Program-made: the position numbers and the translations under genes | Assembly (NCBI GenBank): GCA_937884975.1 | Contig: CAKZZS010000031.1 | Coordinates: forward strand, 1 to 28,725 | From: an uncultured Clostridia bacterium | GTDB lineage: Bacteria; Bacillota; Clostridia; Oscillospirales; Acutalibacteraceae | Length of the DNA stretch: 28,725 nucleotides | Reading direction: 5' to 3' | Part shown: one piece after another, positions 21,988 through 28,571 of the stretch | Position numbering within the stretch: position 1 is the first letter of the stretch | Layout: every line of letters begins with the position of its first letter | The notes under the pieces: model-generated | What the model saw: the letters and a program-made list of their open reading frames with translations, nothing else | Databases searched by the model: none | What the model was told of the DNA's origin: nothing

Positions 21988-24084
21988 ATGAAAAAGTTTC
22001 TTGCGGTTATGCTTTCGCTTGTCCTTTTGCTCTCACCGCTTGCTGTTGCGGCTTTTGCTGCTGAATACAACGATATTCCGTGCGTTATTGTACCGGGTAT
22101 CGGTCAGTCTAGAGCGTGGCTTGTTGACGAAAACGGCGAATATGTGTTAAACGGGAACGGAGAAAAAATCCACTGCTTCCCGGGTAATTTTGATATTCAG
22201 AAGATTTTGTCTGATGTTGCTTCTCCTCTTGCCGCTTCCGTTGCAACTCAAAGTGACGCCGGGCTTTCGGACGCGCTGTGCAAGTCGCTTGAGGAAGCCT
22301 TTGAAATGAATAAAACGGATGATAATGCGGTTCCATGCGGACTGGTAAAGGTTGAAACCTATCCTCATTCAATTGCCGAATGCACCGAAGAGCAGAGACA
22401 GTACATTTTTGACTGTATCCCTATGCAGAGGATGGGAGAGACAATAGGCTTCGAAAATATGTATTACTACGCGTATAATTCCTTCGGAAACGCTATAGAA
22501 ATGATTAACGGGCTTTATGATTTCATTCAGCTTGTCAAGGAGCAGACGGGAAAGGATAAGGTCAACATTATCCCCATTTCAATGGGCGGCGCAATTTTTA
22601 ACGGACTTATGGAGCTTCATCCCGAGGTTGCAAACGACCTTCACAGAATTGTTTTTGTTGTACCTGCGTTAAACGGCTCTCTTATCGTTTCCGATATCTA
22701 TCAGCGCGAGCTGACATTCCTGGATGCGGATTATCTTTACAGCGACTTCTTTGACGGCATTTTAGGCGAAGCAAATGCAAGCGCAATTGAGGTTGCAATA
22801 AGGGTTTTGCCAAAGGATGTTCTTATGTCTACGCTCAACAAGGCGGTTGATATGCTTCTTGAAAAGGTGTTCGCAAACTGTACGGGTCTGTGGATGCTTG
22901 TCCCGAATGACCAATACGATAAATGCGTAAAAAATATGTTGTCCGACAAGAGCAAGGCTGAAGTTCGCCGCCAAACGGATATTTATCATAAGGCGCAAAC
23001 AAATTCGAATAAAAATATTCTTAAATTTATGAATAAGGGCGTTGAAATTTTTGACGTTCTCGGATATGACGTGCCGCTGTATAACGTCGGAAATTCCTGG
23101 GATAAACAGAATGCCGACGGAGTCATTCACACTTTTTCGACCTCAATAGGCGCAACTATGGCAAATGTCGGACAGACGCTTGACGAAAATTATAAGCAGA
23201 AGAATACCTATTATAAGGCGGCAAAGGCAGTAAGCTTTTTTGAAAAAATAATGGGTGCGCCTGCGGTTTCATCAGCCGTTCAGTGCTCGAATCCGAGGCA
23301 TAACCACATTTCACCCGACAGGGTTGTTGACGCTTCAACGGGACTCCTGCCCGATTACACATTCTATTTTGATAATCAGGCGCACGCAACGGCTAACCAG
23401 AATGATATTATTATGAAGCTTTGCTGCGAGTTGGTTGAAACAGACAGAATAAAAGACGTTTACACTGATGAAAACTATCCGCAGTTCAATGTCGGCAGAG
23501 CTACAAAAACCCTTCGCGAGGAGCTTCTCCCTGCGGCTGAAAATGTTGACAAATCGGCATTAAGCGAAGCGGACAGAAAAGAGCTTGAACAGGCAGTCAA
23601 TGAAGCCAACGAAATGCTTTCAAGAACAATTGCTGTTGAGGGTGAAGCTCCTGCGGTTGAGCAAAGGCTTCGCTCCATTCTTGAAAAGGTCGGAGCCGTT
23701 CAGGCGCAGCAGGGAGGACTTGACGCGATTTCACCCGTAGTCAAGACCATAAGCGATACTCTGCTTTCGGTCGGCGGCGCAAACGGATATTCGGATATGC
23801 TTAAAAATCTCGGAAATATTCCGTCAAACAGCGGCGAACAGGAAAATCCCTCGCAAACAGATGACGGTAATACGGGCGACGGCACTAACCCTGCAACCGC
23901 GCCGACAACTCCCGTAACAACCCAGGCGAGCGCCGACTCAACGGGCAATATACCGTCAGGTACAGTCGCCGGAAACCCGAGGACTGACGGCAGAACCTCA
24001 AAGGGAGTTGCAGCCTGCGTCTGCGCATTGGCGGCATTCTCCGCAACCGCAGCAGTAAAATTCAAAAAGAAAAAAGAAGAATAG
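21988..24084 (+). CDS. Secreted, surface-anchored alpha/beta hydrolase (LCAT/lipase-like)
   Basis: The 698-aa product begins with a clear signal peptide (MKKFLAVMLSLVLLLSPLAV, probable cleavage after AFA near residue 24). An alpha/beta-hydrolase core follows: CVIVPGIGQSR forms the oxyanion strand, and Ser198 in IIPISMGGAIF is the likely nucleophile. This variant has Ile in place of the first Gly of GxSxG. After about residue 500 come helical stretches, a Thr/Pro/Asn/Gly-rich linker (NPATAPTTPVTTQ), one membrane segment (GVAACVCALAAFSATAA) and a KFKKKK tail, so it is held at the cell surface. The ATG is chosen for AGGAGGG six bases upstream. The substrate is unknown. It is monocistronic and not obviously tied to the neighbouring sugar genes. 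Confidence 0.72.
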   Translation: MKKFLAVMLSLVLLLSPLAVAAFAAEYNDIPCVIVPGIGQSRAWLVDENGEYVLNGNGEKIHCFPGNFDIQKILSDVASPLAASVATQSDAGLSDALCKSLEEAFEMNKTDDNAVPCGLVKVETYPHSIAECTEEQRQYIFDCIPMQRMGETIGFENMYYYAYNSFGNAIEMINGLYDFIQLVKEQTGKDKVNIIPISMGGAIFNGLMELHPEVANDLHRIVFVVPALNGSLIVSDIYQRELTFLDADYLYSDFFDGILGEANASAIEVAIRVLPKDVLMSTLNKAVDMLLEKVFANCTGLWMLVPNDQYDKCVKNMLSDKSKAEVRRQTDIYHKAQTNSNKNILKFMNKGVEIFDVLGYDVPLYNVGNSWDKQNADGVIHTFSTSIGATMANVGQTLDENYKQKNTYYKAAKAVSFFEKIMGAPAVSSAVQCSNPRHNHISPDRVVDASTGLLPDYTFYFDNQAHATANQNDIIMKLCCELVETDRIKDVYTDENYPQFNVGRATKTLREELLPAAENVDKSALSEADRKELEQAVNEANEMLSRTIAVEGEAPAVEQRLRSILEKVGAVQAQQGGLDAISPVVKTISDTLLSVGGANGYSDMLKNLGNIPSNSGEQENPSQTDDGNTGDGTNPATAPTTPVTTQASADSTGNIPSGTVAGNPRTDGRTSKGVAACVCALAAFSATAAVKFKKKKEE

Positions 24085-24113
24085 TTAAAAAAGAATAACA
24101 AAATGATAATCAA

Positions 24114-24145
24114 AAACGGGGAACTGCAGTTCGCAATTCCCCGTT
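24114..24145. terminator. Probable bidirectional terminator after the surface hydrolase gene
   Basis: AACGGGGAA pairs with TTCCCCGTT across a 13-nt loop. On the plus strand only a weak T stretch follows; on the minus strand five T residues follow. It lies about 30 bp after the stop codon. Confidence 0.55.
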
Positions 24146-24186
24146 GTGCTTTGGCAGGGCTTAATGAATTGACAAAGGACCGTTTT

Positions 24187-24265
24187 TTAACACTAAAATC
24201 ATATGTATATGCCTTCCCCTTGAGGGGAAGGTGGATTGCCGAAGGCAAGACGGATGAGGTGTTAA
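24187..24265. repeat. REP/MITE-like interspersed repeat
   Basis: The stretch has short inverted ends (TTAACAC 24187-24193, GTGTTAA 24259-24265), a perfect CCTTCCCC-TTGA-GGGGAAGG hairpin (24212-24231), a second hairpin TTGCC-GAA-GGCAA (24236-24248) and the tail GACGGATGAGGTG. I recall very similar CCTTCCCC...GACGGATGAGG units scattered in intergenic spaces of gut Firmicutes. Only one copy is present here. Confidence 0.6.
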
Positions 24266-24300
24266 ATGCACGCACTTAAACTACATATAAAATAAACCAC

Positions 24301-24421
24301 GGACTTGACAAAGAATTGCTTATACAATTCTTTGCGTGCTCGGCTCACGCCTTCGCACATTTGAGCTAAAAACAGTTTACAAAACTGTTTTCTTAACGCT
24401 CAAATCCTACGGTCCAAGTCC
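24301..24421. repeat. Multi-branched palindromic element
   Basis: An outer stem GGACTTG (24301-24307) with CAAGTCC (24415-24421) encloses three hairpins. They are CAAAGAATTG/CAATTCTTTG (24309-24334), GCGTG/CACGC (24334-24350) and a nested pair of ATTTGAG/CTCAAAT (24359-24405) around AAAACAGTTT/AAACTGTTTT with a 3-nt loop. There is no coding potential. The symmetry is far beyond chance for 121 bp. It may be a structured mobile repeat or a non-coding RNA; no family is recognised. Confidence 0.65.
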
Positions 24422-24444
24422 TTTTCCTTTCCTAAATAAAAACA

Positions 24445-24470
24445 AAACGGGTATCTTGCGATACCCGTTT
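24445..24470. terminator. Terminator behind the first tRNA-Trp half
   Basis: AAACGGGTATC-TTGC-GATACCCGTTT is a perfect 11-bp hairpin with T-rich flanks in both directions. On the minus strand it follows the tRNA-Trp fragment by a few bases, so it is the likely original terminator of the chromosomal tRNA-Trp locus. Confidence 0.8.
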
Positions 24471-24479
24471 CTTTTTTTA

Positions 24480-24521
24480 CAGGGGCAGAAGGACTTGAAC
24501 CCTCGGCACGCGGTTTTGGAG
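24480..24521 (-). pseudogene. 3' half of tRNA-Trp, copy 1 (att-like direct repeat)
   Basis: Minus-strand bases correspond to tRNA positions 32-73: anticodon loop CTCCAAA (anticodon CCA), 3' anticodon stem ACCGC, variable GTGCC, T-arm GAGGG-TTCAAGT-CCTTC, acceptor TGCCCCT, discriminator G. The expected 5' anticodon stem GCGGT and D-arm are missing. It is identical over 42 bp to copy 2 at 25067-25108 and starts exactly at the anticodon loop, the usual crossover region of tRNA-targeting integrases. Confidence 0.88.
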
Positions 24522-24693
24522 CTATAGGGAAAAGTCTGAAAACCTTGATATTATTGAGGATTAGAGCCTTTTGTGAGCACAAAAAAAGAGCAGCAAAATC
24601 GCTTTGATGCTTTTTTGATGCTCTTGATTTTCTACTATAATTGTTGTTTTTGATGCTTTTTTGAAGCTTACAGATGAAAAAGGAGGACTGATT

Positions 24694-24855
24694 ATGTCAG
24701 TATTCGATTATGATGATGGCGATTTTATCTTCACATCGGGAGACACAGGATTCGACTCGGACGGAGATATGATGATGCGCATGGGTGATAACATGGCTAT
24801 GGATATGGAAACCGGCGAACTTCATTTTACATCCGGCTGGGATGACGACGACTAA
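24694..24855 (+). CDS. 53-aa acidic protein, unknown, mobile-element cargo
   Basis: The product MSVFDYDDGDFIFTSGDTGF and following 33 residues is strongly acidic, contains a FTSGDTG/FTSGWDDDD echo at both ends and a Met-rich centre (MMMRMGDNMAMDME). ATG 24694 is preceded by AGGAGG at good spacing, and a tetraloop terminator follows 10 bp after the stop, so it is a complete transcription unit. I recall close relatives as hypothetical proteins in gut Clostridia, with no known function. It is the only gene between the two tRNA-Trp halves. Confidence 0.8.
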   Translation: MSVFDYDDGDFIFTSGDTGFDSDGDMMMRMGDNMAMDMETGELHFTSGWDDDD

Positions 24856-24864
24856 TTAAAAAGG

Positions 24865-24895
24865 CAGCCTCGGGCAGAAATGCTCGGGGCTGTTT
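24865..24895 (+). terminator. GAAA-tetraloop terminator of the 53-aa gene
   Basis: CAGCCTCGGGCA pairs over 12 bp (two G.U) with TGCTCGGGGCTG around GAAA, followed by TTTT. Confidence 0.85.
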
Positions 24896-25022
24896 TGATG
24901 CTTTTTTGATGCTGTACGGGACGGAAGGGTTAAAATTGTTGCACAAAATTGGACAAAATCAGAGCATCAAAAGAGCAGCAAAGCTCAAAATTGGGTGAAT
25001 TTTTAATAACAGAAAAGACAAG

Positions 25023-25058
25023 AAAAAAGCCTTGAAACGCAGTCGTTTCAAGGCTTTT
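25023..25058. terminator. Terminator behind the second tRNA-Trp half
   Basis: AAAAGCCTTGAAACG-CAGT-CGTTTCAAGGCTTTT is a perfect hairpin of about 15 bp with A/T runs. On the minus strand it directly follows the second tRNA fragment and has a T-tract. It differs in sequence from the terminator behind copy 1. Confidence 0.85.
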
Positions 25059-25066
25059 CGCATTGG

Positions 25067-25108
25067 CAGGGGCAGAAGGACTTGAACCCTCGGCACGCGG
25101 TTTTGGAG
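25067..25108 (-). pseudogene. 3' half of tRNA-Trp, copy 2 (att-like direct repeat)
   Basis: Its 42 bp are identical to copy 1, again covering tRNA positions 32-73 on the minus strand with no 5' half. The distance between the copies is 587 bp. A hairpin (25109-25135) abuts it on the 5' side. Confidence 0.88.
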
Positions 25109-25135
25109 GGCACGCGGTCCTTGGGATCGCGTGCC
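25109..25135. repeat. 8-bp hairpin abutting tRNA-Trp copy 2
   Basis: GGCACGCG and CGCGTGCC are perfect arms around an 11-nt loop. The arms repeat the GGCACGCGG of the adjacent tRNA fragment (variable loop plus anticodon stem). The rest of the gap to the Fic gene (25136-25289) is A+T-rich with scattered TGATGC motifs and no gene. Confidence 0.55.
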
Positions 25136-25289
25136 TGTAGTGCTTAGAAAAATAAGGGCTTTTGAATAATAAAAAAATATATTTTAATGCTTTGATGCTA
25201 TACTGATGATATAGAAAAAGTGACTATATTGTTGTATTTACAGCCATTTTGATGCGTCAAAAAAACAATTGTATTTTTCTTATCTATAT

Positions 25290-26366
25290 TTATATCTCAA
25301 CTAATATTTCCCACTCGCCGTTGCGCTTGCCGTTTTTGCGCCTTATAAGCCCTTTTTCTTGCATTTCGTCCATATATCTTTTTACTGTTCTGTCTGACTT
25401 TCCAATAACACCTGCAAGTTGTATTTGTGTAATTTTAGGATTGGTTTTTATAGCATTAATTATAGCGAGTTCCTCCAAAGTGACATTTTGGCACTTTGAA
25501 ATGTCACTTTTGTCACTTTGAATTGCACTTCGGTCAAAATCAATGTGCAGATATCTGTTCTTGAGTTCATTGTTACTGCCAAGCAAAAGGTTCTCAAAGA
25601 ACAGTTCGAGATACTTTGTTGTGGCGACTATTCCGTTTTTAAGGTTGTTGTAATTTGCTCTTACAAGTGCATTTCTGAAATACCATGAGTTATCAGCAAA
25701 GATATCATTGCTGACATCAAAACCAAATGACTTAAGGTATTTGATTACAAAAACCGCAGTTGCTCTCGTATTGCCTTCACCAAAGGGATGAATTTGCCAG
25801 ATGTCCGAAGCAAATTTTGCGATATGCTTAACGGAATCTTTAACGGAAATGCCGGAATAATCAAATTCTTTTTCAACTCCGAAATCGTAGTCAAGCGTTG
25901 CGTTAATACTGTCGAATGAAGCATAGGTTACCGTATCTCCATTTAGCACCCATTCTTTTTTTGTGATGTTATATGTCCTTATGTTACCGGCATGGTTGAA
26001 TACACCCTCAAACAGACGGCGGTGGATTTCCTTATATTCAGCGGGAGAGAACTGAAATGTCTTTTCACCGAGCAAAGCGGCAATTCTTGCGGAAACAATA
26101 TCAGCTTCCTTTGTATTCTGTTCAATCTGCTTGCGACTGTCACTTTGTTGATAGTAACTCTCAATTCGCTTTTGAACATCCCCGATATTGATTTTGCCTT
26201 CAATATGCTCTTTGGCAGTATCAAGCAGATAGTCAGAGGTTGTCAGCCCGTCAACATCCTGTAACCCGATGGCTGTTTTCCAGGCATCGCTGCGTTCGGA
26301 TTTTGATGGTTCACCTTGCTTAATATACTTATCCAATTCATTCTGCCAGTATCTGTTTTCAGACAT
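25290..26366 (-). CDS. Fic-domain protein with C-terminal winged helix
   Basis: Fic enzymes transfer AMP or related groups from nucleotides to protein hydroxyls. The 358-aa product has the complete active-site motif HPFGEGNTR at 193-201 and the flap region near ITKKEWVLNG (134-143). Residues 44-72 (YLLDTAKEHIEGKINIGDVQ) resemble the antitoxin-like inhibitory helix of VbhA/class II Fic proteins, but the usual Ser/Thr of S/TxxxEG reads Lys (KEHIEG, 52-57). Residues about 290-355 form a winged helix-turn-helix (TQIQLAGVIGKSDRTVKRYM). The whole is a self-contained toxin-like or regulatory Fic protein in the tRNA-Trp island. It has its own promoter and a visibly more A+T-rich composition than the core genes. 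Confidence 0.9.
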   Translation of the reverse strand: MSENRYWQNELDKYIKQGEPSKSERSDAWKTAIGLQDVDGLTTSDYLLDTAKEHIEGKINIGDVQKRIESYYQQSDSRKQIEQNTKEADIVSARIAALLGEKTFQFSPAEYKEIHRRLFEGVFNHAGNIRTYNITKKEWVLNGDTVTYASFDSINATLDYDFGVEKEFDYSGISVKDSVKHIAKFASDIWQIHPFGEGNTRATAVFVIKYLKSFGFDVSNDIFADNSWYFRNALVRANYNNLKNGIVATTKYLELFFENLLLGSNNELKNRYLHIDFDRSAIQSDKSDISKCQNVTLEELAIINAIKTNPKITQIQLAGVIGKSDRTVKRYMDEMQEKGLIRRKNGKRNGEWEILVEI

Positions 26367-26402
26367 TTTTTTACTTCCTTTTTGAATTAAATCTACGCTT
26401 AT

Positions 26403-26431
26403 ATTATACCATAAAATGCATTATTCTTCAA
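26403..26431 (-). promoter_or_regulatory. Promoter of the Fic gene
   Basis: On the minus strand, TTGAAG (26431-26426), a 17-bp spacer and TATAAT (26408-26403) with TGG before it, 36 bp upstream of the ATG at 26366. AAAGGAAG is the ribosome site. Confidence 0.75.
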
Positions 26432-26594
26432 CAAGTAGCCCTATATACTTGTCCTTTTCGTTTGCTTTAATCATATGAAGGGAGTTTTATGTTTTTATTC
26501 AACTAGGCAGTGCAATTAAATGCACTACCCCACCCGGTAAATATCGGCTCAAACTATTAAAGCATGCCTACTCGTTTTTTAAAACATTTGAGTT

Positions 26595-27233
26595 CTATTT
26601 TCCTAACAGGTCTTCTAAAGAACATCCCAAAGTTTTTGCTAAACGATAAACCGTTTCGGCGCTTGCTTTATTTATATCCTTGTTTCGCTGCTCATACATC
26701 TGAATAGAACGAAGACTCACACCGGATTGCTTGGCAAGTTCGGCTTGAGTACATCCGTAAGCAGTACGAATTCTTTTAAGATTTGTATCAGAATAGAAGG
26801 CTTTAATTCTTTCATCAACTATGTCAACAAATTTAGTTATATCTGCTTCATGAAGAGTGTAGTACATACTTTGTAAATCGTCAAAGGATAATACTTTGAA
26901 GATGTCACTATACTTTCTTGAAGAATACCATTGATAATATGCGATAGCCCATCCTATCCAATACTCTTTTGAGCGACCGTTCTTTTTCTGTATTTCTTCA
27001 TTGAGCTGTTTTCCCGTAGTTTCCAAAACCACTTCAACTGCAATTTCAATTCCGCTTTTTCCGGCTATTAAAGACGGTTCTCCGTTTTCCATGCGTTTGC
27101 TTACTGAACTTGCAGTAAACAACTTAATGAAATCTTCACCGGAAAAATGACAGGTATTGACTGCATAATCGAAAGCATCGCCTAAAGTTTTTTGAGCGTT
27201 ATTCAGATATATTTCTTGGTATGCGTGAGTCAT
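26595..27233 (-). CDS. HTH (Xre-type) protein, probable antitoxin partner of DUF3990 protein
   Basis: The 212-aa product has a helical N-terminal domain of unknown type (residues 1-145) and a C-terminal Xre/Cro helix-turn-helix at about 152-212 (IRTAYGCTQAELAKQSGVSL, RSIQMYEQ, ETVYRLAKTLGCSLEDLL). It overlaps the end of the DUF3990 gene by 35 bp and has GAGGAGG 11 nt upstream of the ATG, so the two are translated from one message. The arrangement, a predicted ADP-ribosyltransferase-fold gene first and an HTH gene second, fits a toxin-antitoxin module in which the HTH protein binds its own promoter. A 16-bp palindrome in that promoter (27925-27940) is the likely operator. Function is inferred. 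Confidence 0.75.
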   Translation of the reverse strand: MTHAYQEIYLNNAQKTLGDAFDYAVNTCHFSGEDFIKLFTASSVSKRMENGEPSLIAGKSGIEIAVEVVLETTGKQLNEEIQKKNGRSKEYWIGWAIAYYQWYSSRKYSDIFKVLSFDDLQSMYYTLHEADITKFVDIVDERIKAFYSDTNLKRIRTAYGCTQAELAKQSGVSLRSIQMYEQRNKDINKASAETVYRLAKTLGCSLEDLLGK

Positions 27234-27891
27234 CGTTAGTTATGCCTCCTCTTATAATATCCTGAATATATAAGCCATCTGTTTCTTCTTCGAGTATATT
27301 AAGATACATTTGATTGGCTTCGTCATCTCTTGATTTACGAAGTACATAATACATATCTTTTTCTGCAATTTCAAAACCTTCAAACTTTATCTTTGAAAAA
27401 GCGAATTTGGATTTGAGAACAATCTGTTCACCGAGCTTTCCTAGCTGCATTGCGCGGGACAACTGTTCAACTGTTATTCCGTTGTTAAGAAAAGCCTCTG
27501 CATAATCAAAGTATGAATCATCTGCACGATAACCAATGATTAAATCAAATGCATTCACGTTAATACCAAAGTTTTCAATCAAGTATTGTTTTGCTCGTCT
27601 GGCAACCGGAGTATTTAGGGCAAATAATCTGTTTTCAACAAGTATAGCCATCCAATTGAGTATGGTGTATTCAGGACTGTTAAGTTTCAGAATCTTTAAG
27701 TATTCTGTATTCAAAGAATACCGATTTGAAAAACCATCCTGAAGTGAAGAAACTGCCCATTCTTTTGCAAGATCATTGCTTTCGGTACAATAGAAACCTA
27801 AGCCAAAGTCATTATGCTTTTTACCTTCACCAAAAGTTGGATTTTCAATAATTTGTTTTGAACCGTGATATATTGTAATTAGTTTATCCAT
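27199..27891 (-). CDS. DUF3990-family protein, predicted ADP-ribosyltransferase-fold toxin
   Basis: The 230-aa product opens with the ART-like pattern ITIYHGSKQIIENPTFG, then DFGLGFYCTESNDLAKEWA, and later GKLGEQIVLKS. His9, Tyr34 and Glu155 are candidates for an H-Y-E triad. DUF3990 belongs, as I recall, to the ADP-ribosyl clan; its activity and target are not established. The ATG at 27891 is chosen because GGAGG lies eight bases upstream; the longer frame would need a TTG inside that region. The gene has a consensus promoter with a palindrome between its -35 and -10, and overlaps the HTH gene. A toxin role is inferred from fold and arrangement. Confidence 0.72.
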   Translation of the reverse strand: MDKLITIYHGSKQIIENPTFGEGKKHNDFGLGFYCTESNDLAKEWAVSSLQDGFSNRYSLNTEYLKILKLNSPEYTILNWMAILVENRLFALNTPVARRAKQYLIENFGINVNAFDLIIGYRADDSYFDYAEAFLNNGITVEQLSRAMQLGKLGEQIVLKSKFAFSKIKFEGFEIAEKDMYYVLRKSRDDEANQMYLNILEEETDGLYIQDIIRGGITNDDSRIPRNISE

Positions 27892-27920
27892 TATTGAATC
27901 CTCCAATCATCTCTATACAC

Positions 27921-27949
27921 ATACTATCACTATGGTGATACTTTGTCAA
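27921..27949 (-). promoter_or_regulatory. Promoter of the DUF3990-HTH module with internal operator
   Basis: On the minus strand, TTGACA (27949-27944), a 17-bp spacer and TAGTAT (27926-27921). Between and overlapping them is TATCAC-TATG-GTGATA (27925-27940), a perfect inverted repeat well placed for repression by the HTH protein. Confidence 0.8.
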
Positions 27950-27970
27950 GTTGTTTCTAAAAACAACTTG
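27947..27970. repeat. 10-bp perfect palindrome next to the module promoter
   Basis: CAAGTTGTTT and AAACAACTTG flank CTAA. The left arm overlaps the -35 hexamer, so it may be a second operator; it could also be a recombination or hairpin element. Confidence 0.5.
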
Positions 27971-28247
27971 CATCGGATAAATCATAAATCGTTAATATGC
28001 TTACTGAGGAAAAATGCTATTTGCAGATGCGATCCGGGATACCGCTGTCTCATGGACCGCGTGCTTGGGATTTCATACATAGTGTTAAATATTAAATTAA
28101 ATCGATAGCCCTTTTATTCAGTCGCTGGGGATATATAATAACAAGATGAAGATTAACAAATTCAGCATGTACTACTTGGGCAGAATTTCTTCTGGACTTT
28201 TGCAAACTTGTGTGGTATTTGTTTGTGTTGCAAAGGAGGTAACGCAA
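27971..28247. other. Non-coding gap in the island
   Basis: No supported gene is seen. An 11-mer GGACCGCGTGC (28054-28064) is the inverted counterpart of GCACGCGGTCC at 25110-25120 beside tRNA-Trp copy 2, and both are followed by TTGGGAT. A TATAAT (28134-28139) without a clear -35 precedes the small gene at 28248. Confidence 0.4.
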
Positions 28248-28514
28248 ATGAGTATTATAGATGAGCTATGGAACGGCAATATAATTCCGTGTGCTGAAAT
28301 CAAAGTCAAGGGAGATCCCGAATATGATCACGCACTGTTATGCTATGGGGAATCACAGGAAAAACTCACGAAATCAATGTCAGATGAACAGAAAGCACTT
28401 TGTGATAAGTTTATTAGTGACAGTGAGTTGTTATCGACTGTACTTGAAAGAGCCGCATTCAGAAAAGGATTCTGTCTCGGAATAAAGATTATGACAGAAG
28501 TCCCGAATGAATAA
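28248..28514 (+). CDS. DUF6809-like small protein, unknown
   Basis: The 88-aa product begins MSIIDELWNGNIIPCAEIKV and ends with ERAAFRKGFCLGIKIMTEV. This resembles the short DUF6809-type proteins (L-DELYNGNI-P at the N-terminus, F--GF-LG--MM at the C-terminus) that I recall from clostridial mobile regions; their function is unknown. The ATG at 28248 follows a perfect AAAGGAGG. An upstream ATG in the same frame (28146) would add 34 residues unlike the family and lacks a ribosome site. It is probably island cargo. Confidence 0.75.
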   Translation: MSIIDELWNGNIIPCAEIKVKGDPEYDHALLCYGESQEKLTKSMSDEQKALCDKFISDSELLSTVLERAAFRKGFCLGIKIMTEVPNE

Positions 28515-28538
28515 AAACACAAGCACAGTCAAAAAACC

Positions 28539-28566
28539 TTGACAAATAATTCTATTATGTTATAAT
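28539..28566 (+). promoter_or_regulatory. Strong promoter of a short leader or small RNA
   Basis: TTGACA (28539-28544), a 16-bp spacer and TATAAT (28561-28566) with an extended TGT. No start codon with a ribosome site follows before the terminator at 28612. Confidence 0.8.
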
Positions 28567-28571
28567 CAACA

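Larger units (their letters stand above)
24605..24975. repeat. Paired TGATGC motifs, candidate integrase arm sites
   Basis: TGATGC occurs in pairs exactly 11 bp apart: 24605 and 24616, 24651 and 24662 (second reads TGAAGC), 24896 and 24907. An inverted pair GCATCA 24964 and GCAGCA 24975 follows, and single copies lie at 25193 and 25250. Spacers are T-runs. One helical turn between repeats, placed just inside the tRNA-derived direct repeats, is what arm-type binding sites of a tyrosine integrase look like. Confidence 0.55.

Noticed and set aside
23700..24275. 191-codon minus-strand frame at the end of the surface hydrolase gene
   Set aside because: It mirrors the low-complexity linker of the real gene and reaches into the repeat element; no ribosome site or family resemblance.
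24336..24582. Short overlapping frames on both strands across the palindromic element and tRNA-Trp half
   Set aside because: They cross hairpins, a terminator and a tRNA fragment; no ribosome site, and the residues are translations of structured non-coding DNA.
27925..27970. CRISPR-like or phage-operator array
   Set aside because: There are only two unrelated palindromes, with no regularly spaced identical repeats. No CRISPR array or cas gene was seen in the window.
28146..28247. N-terminal extension of the DUF6809-like protein from ATG 28146
   Set aside because: A perfect AAAGGAGG lies just before the internal ATG at 28248, and the extra residues do not resemble the family.
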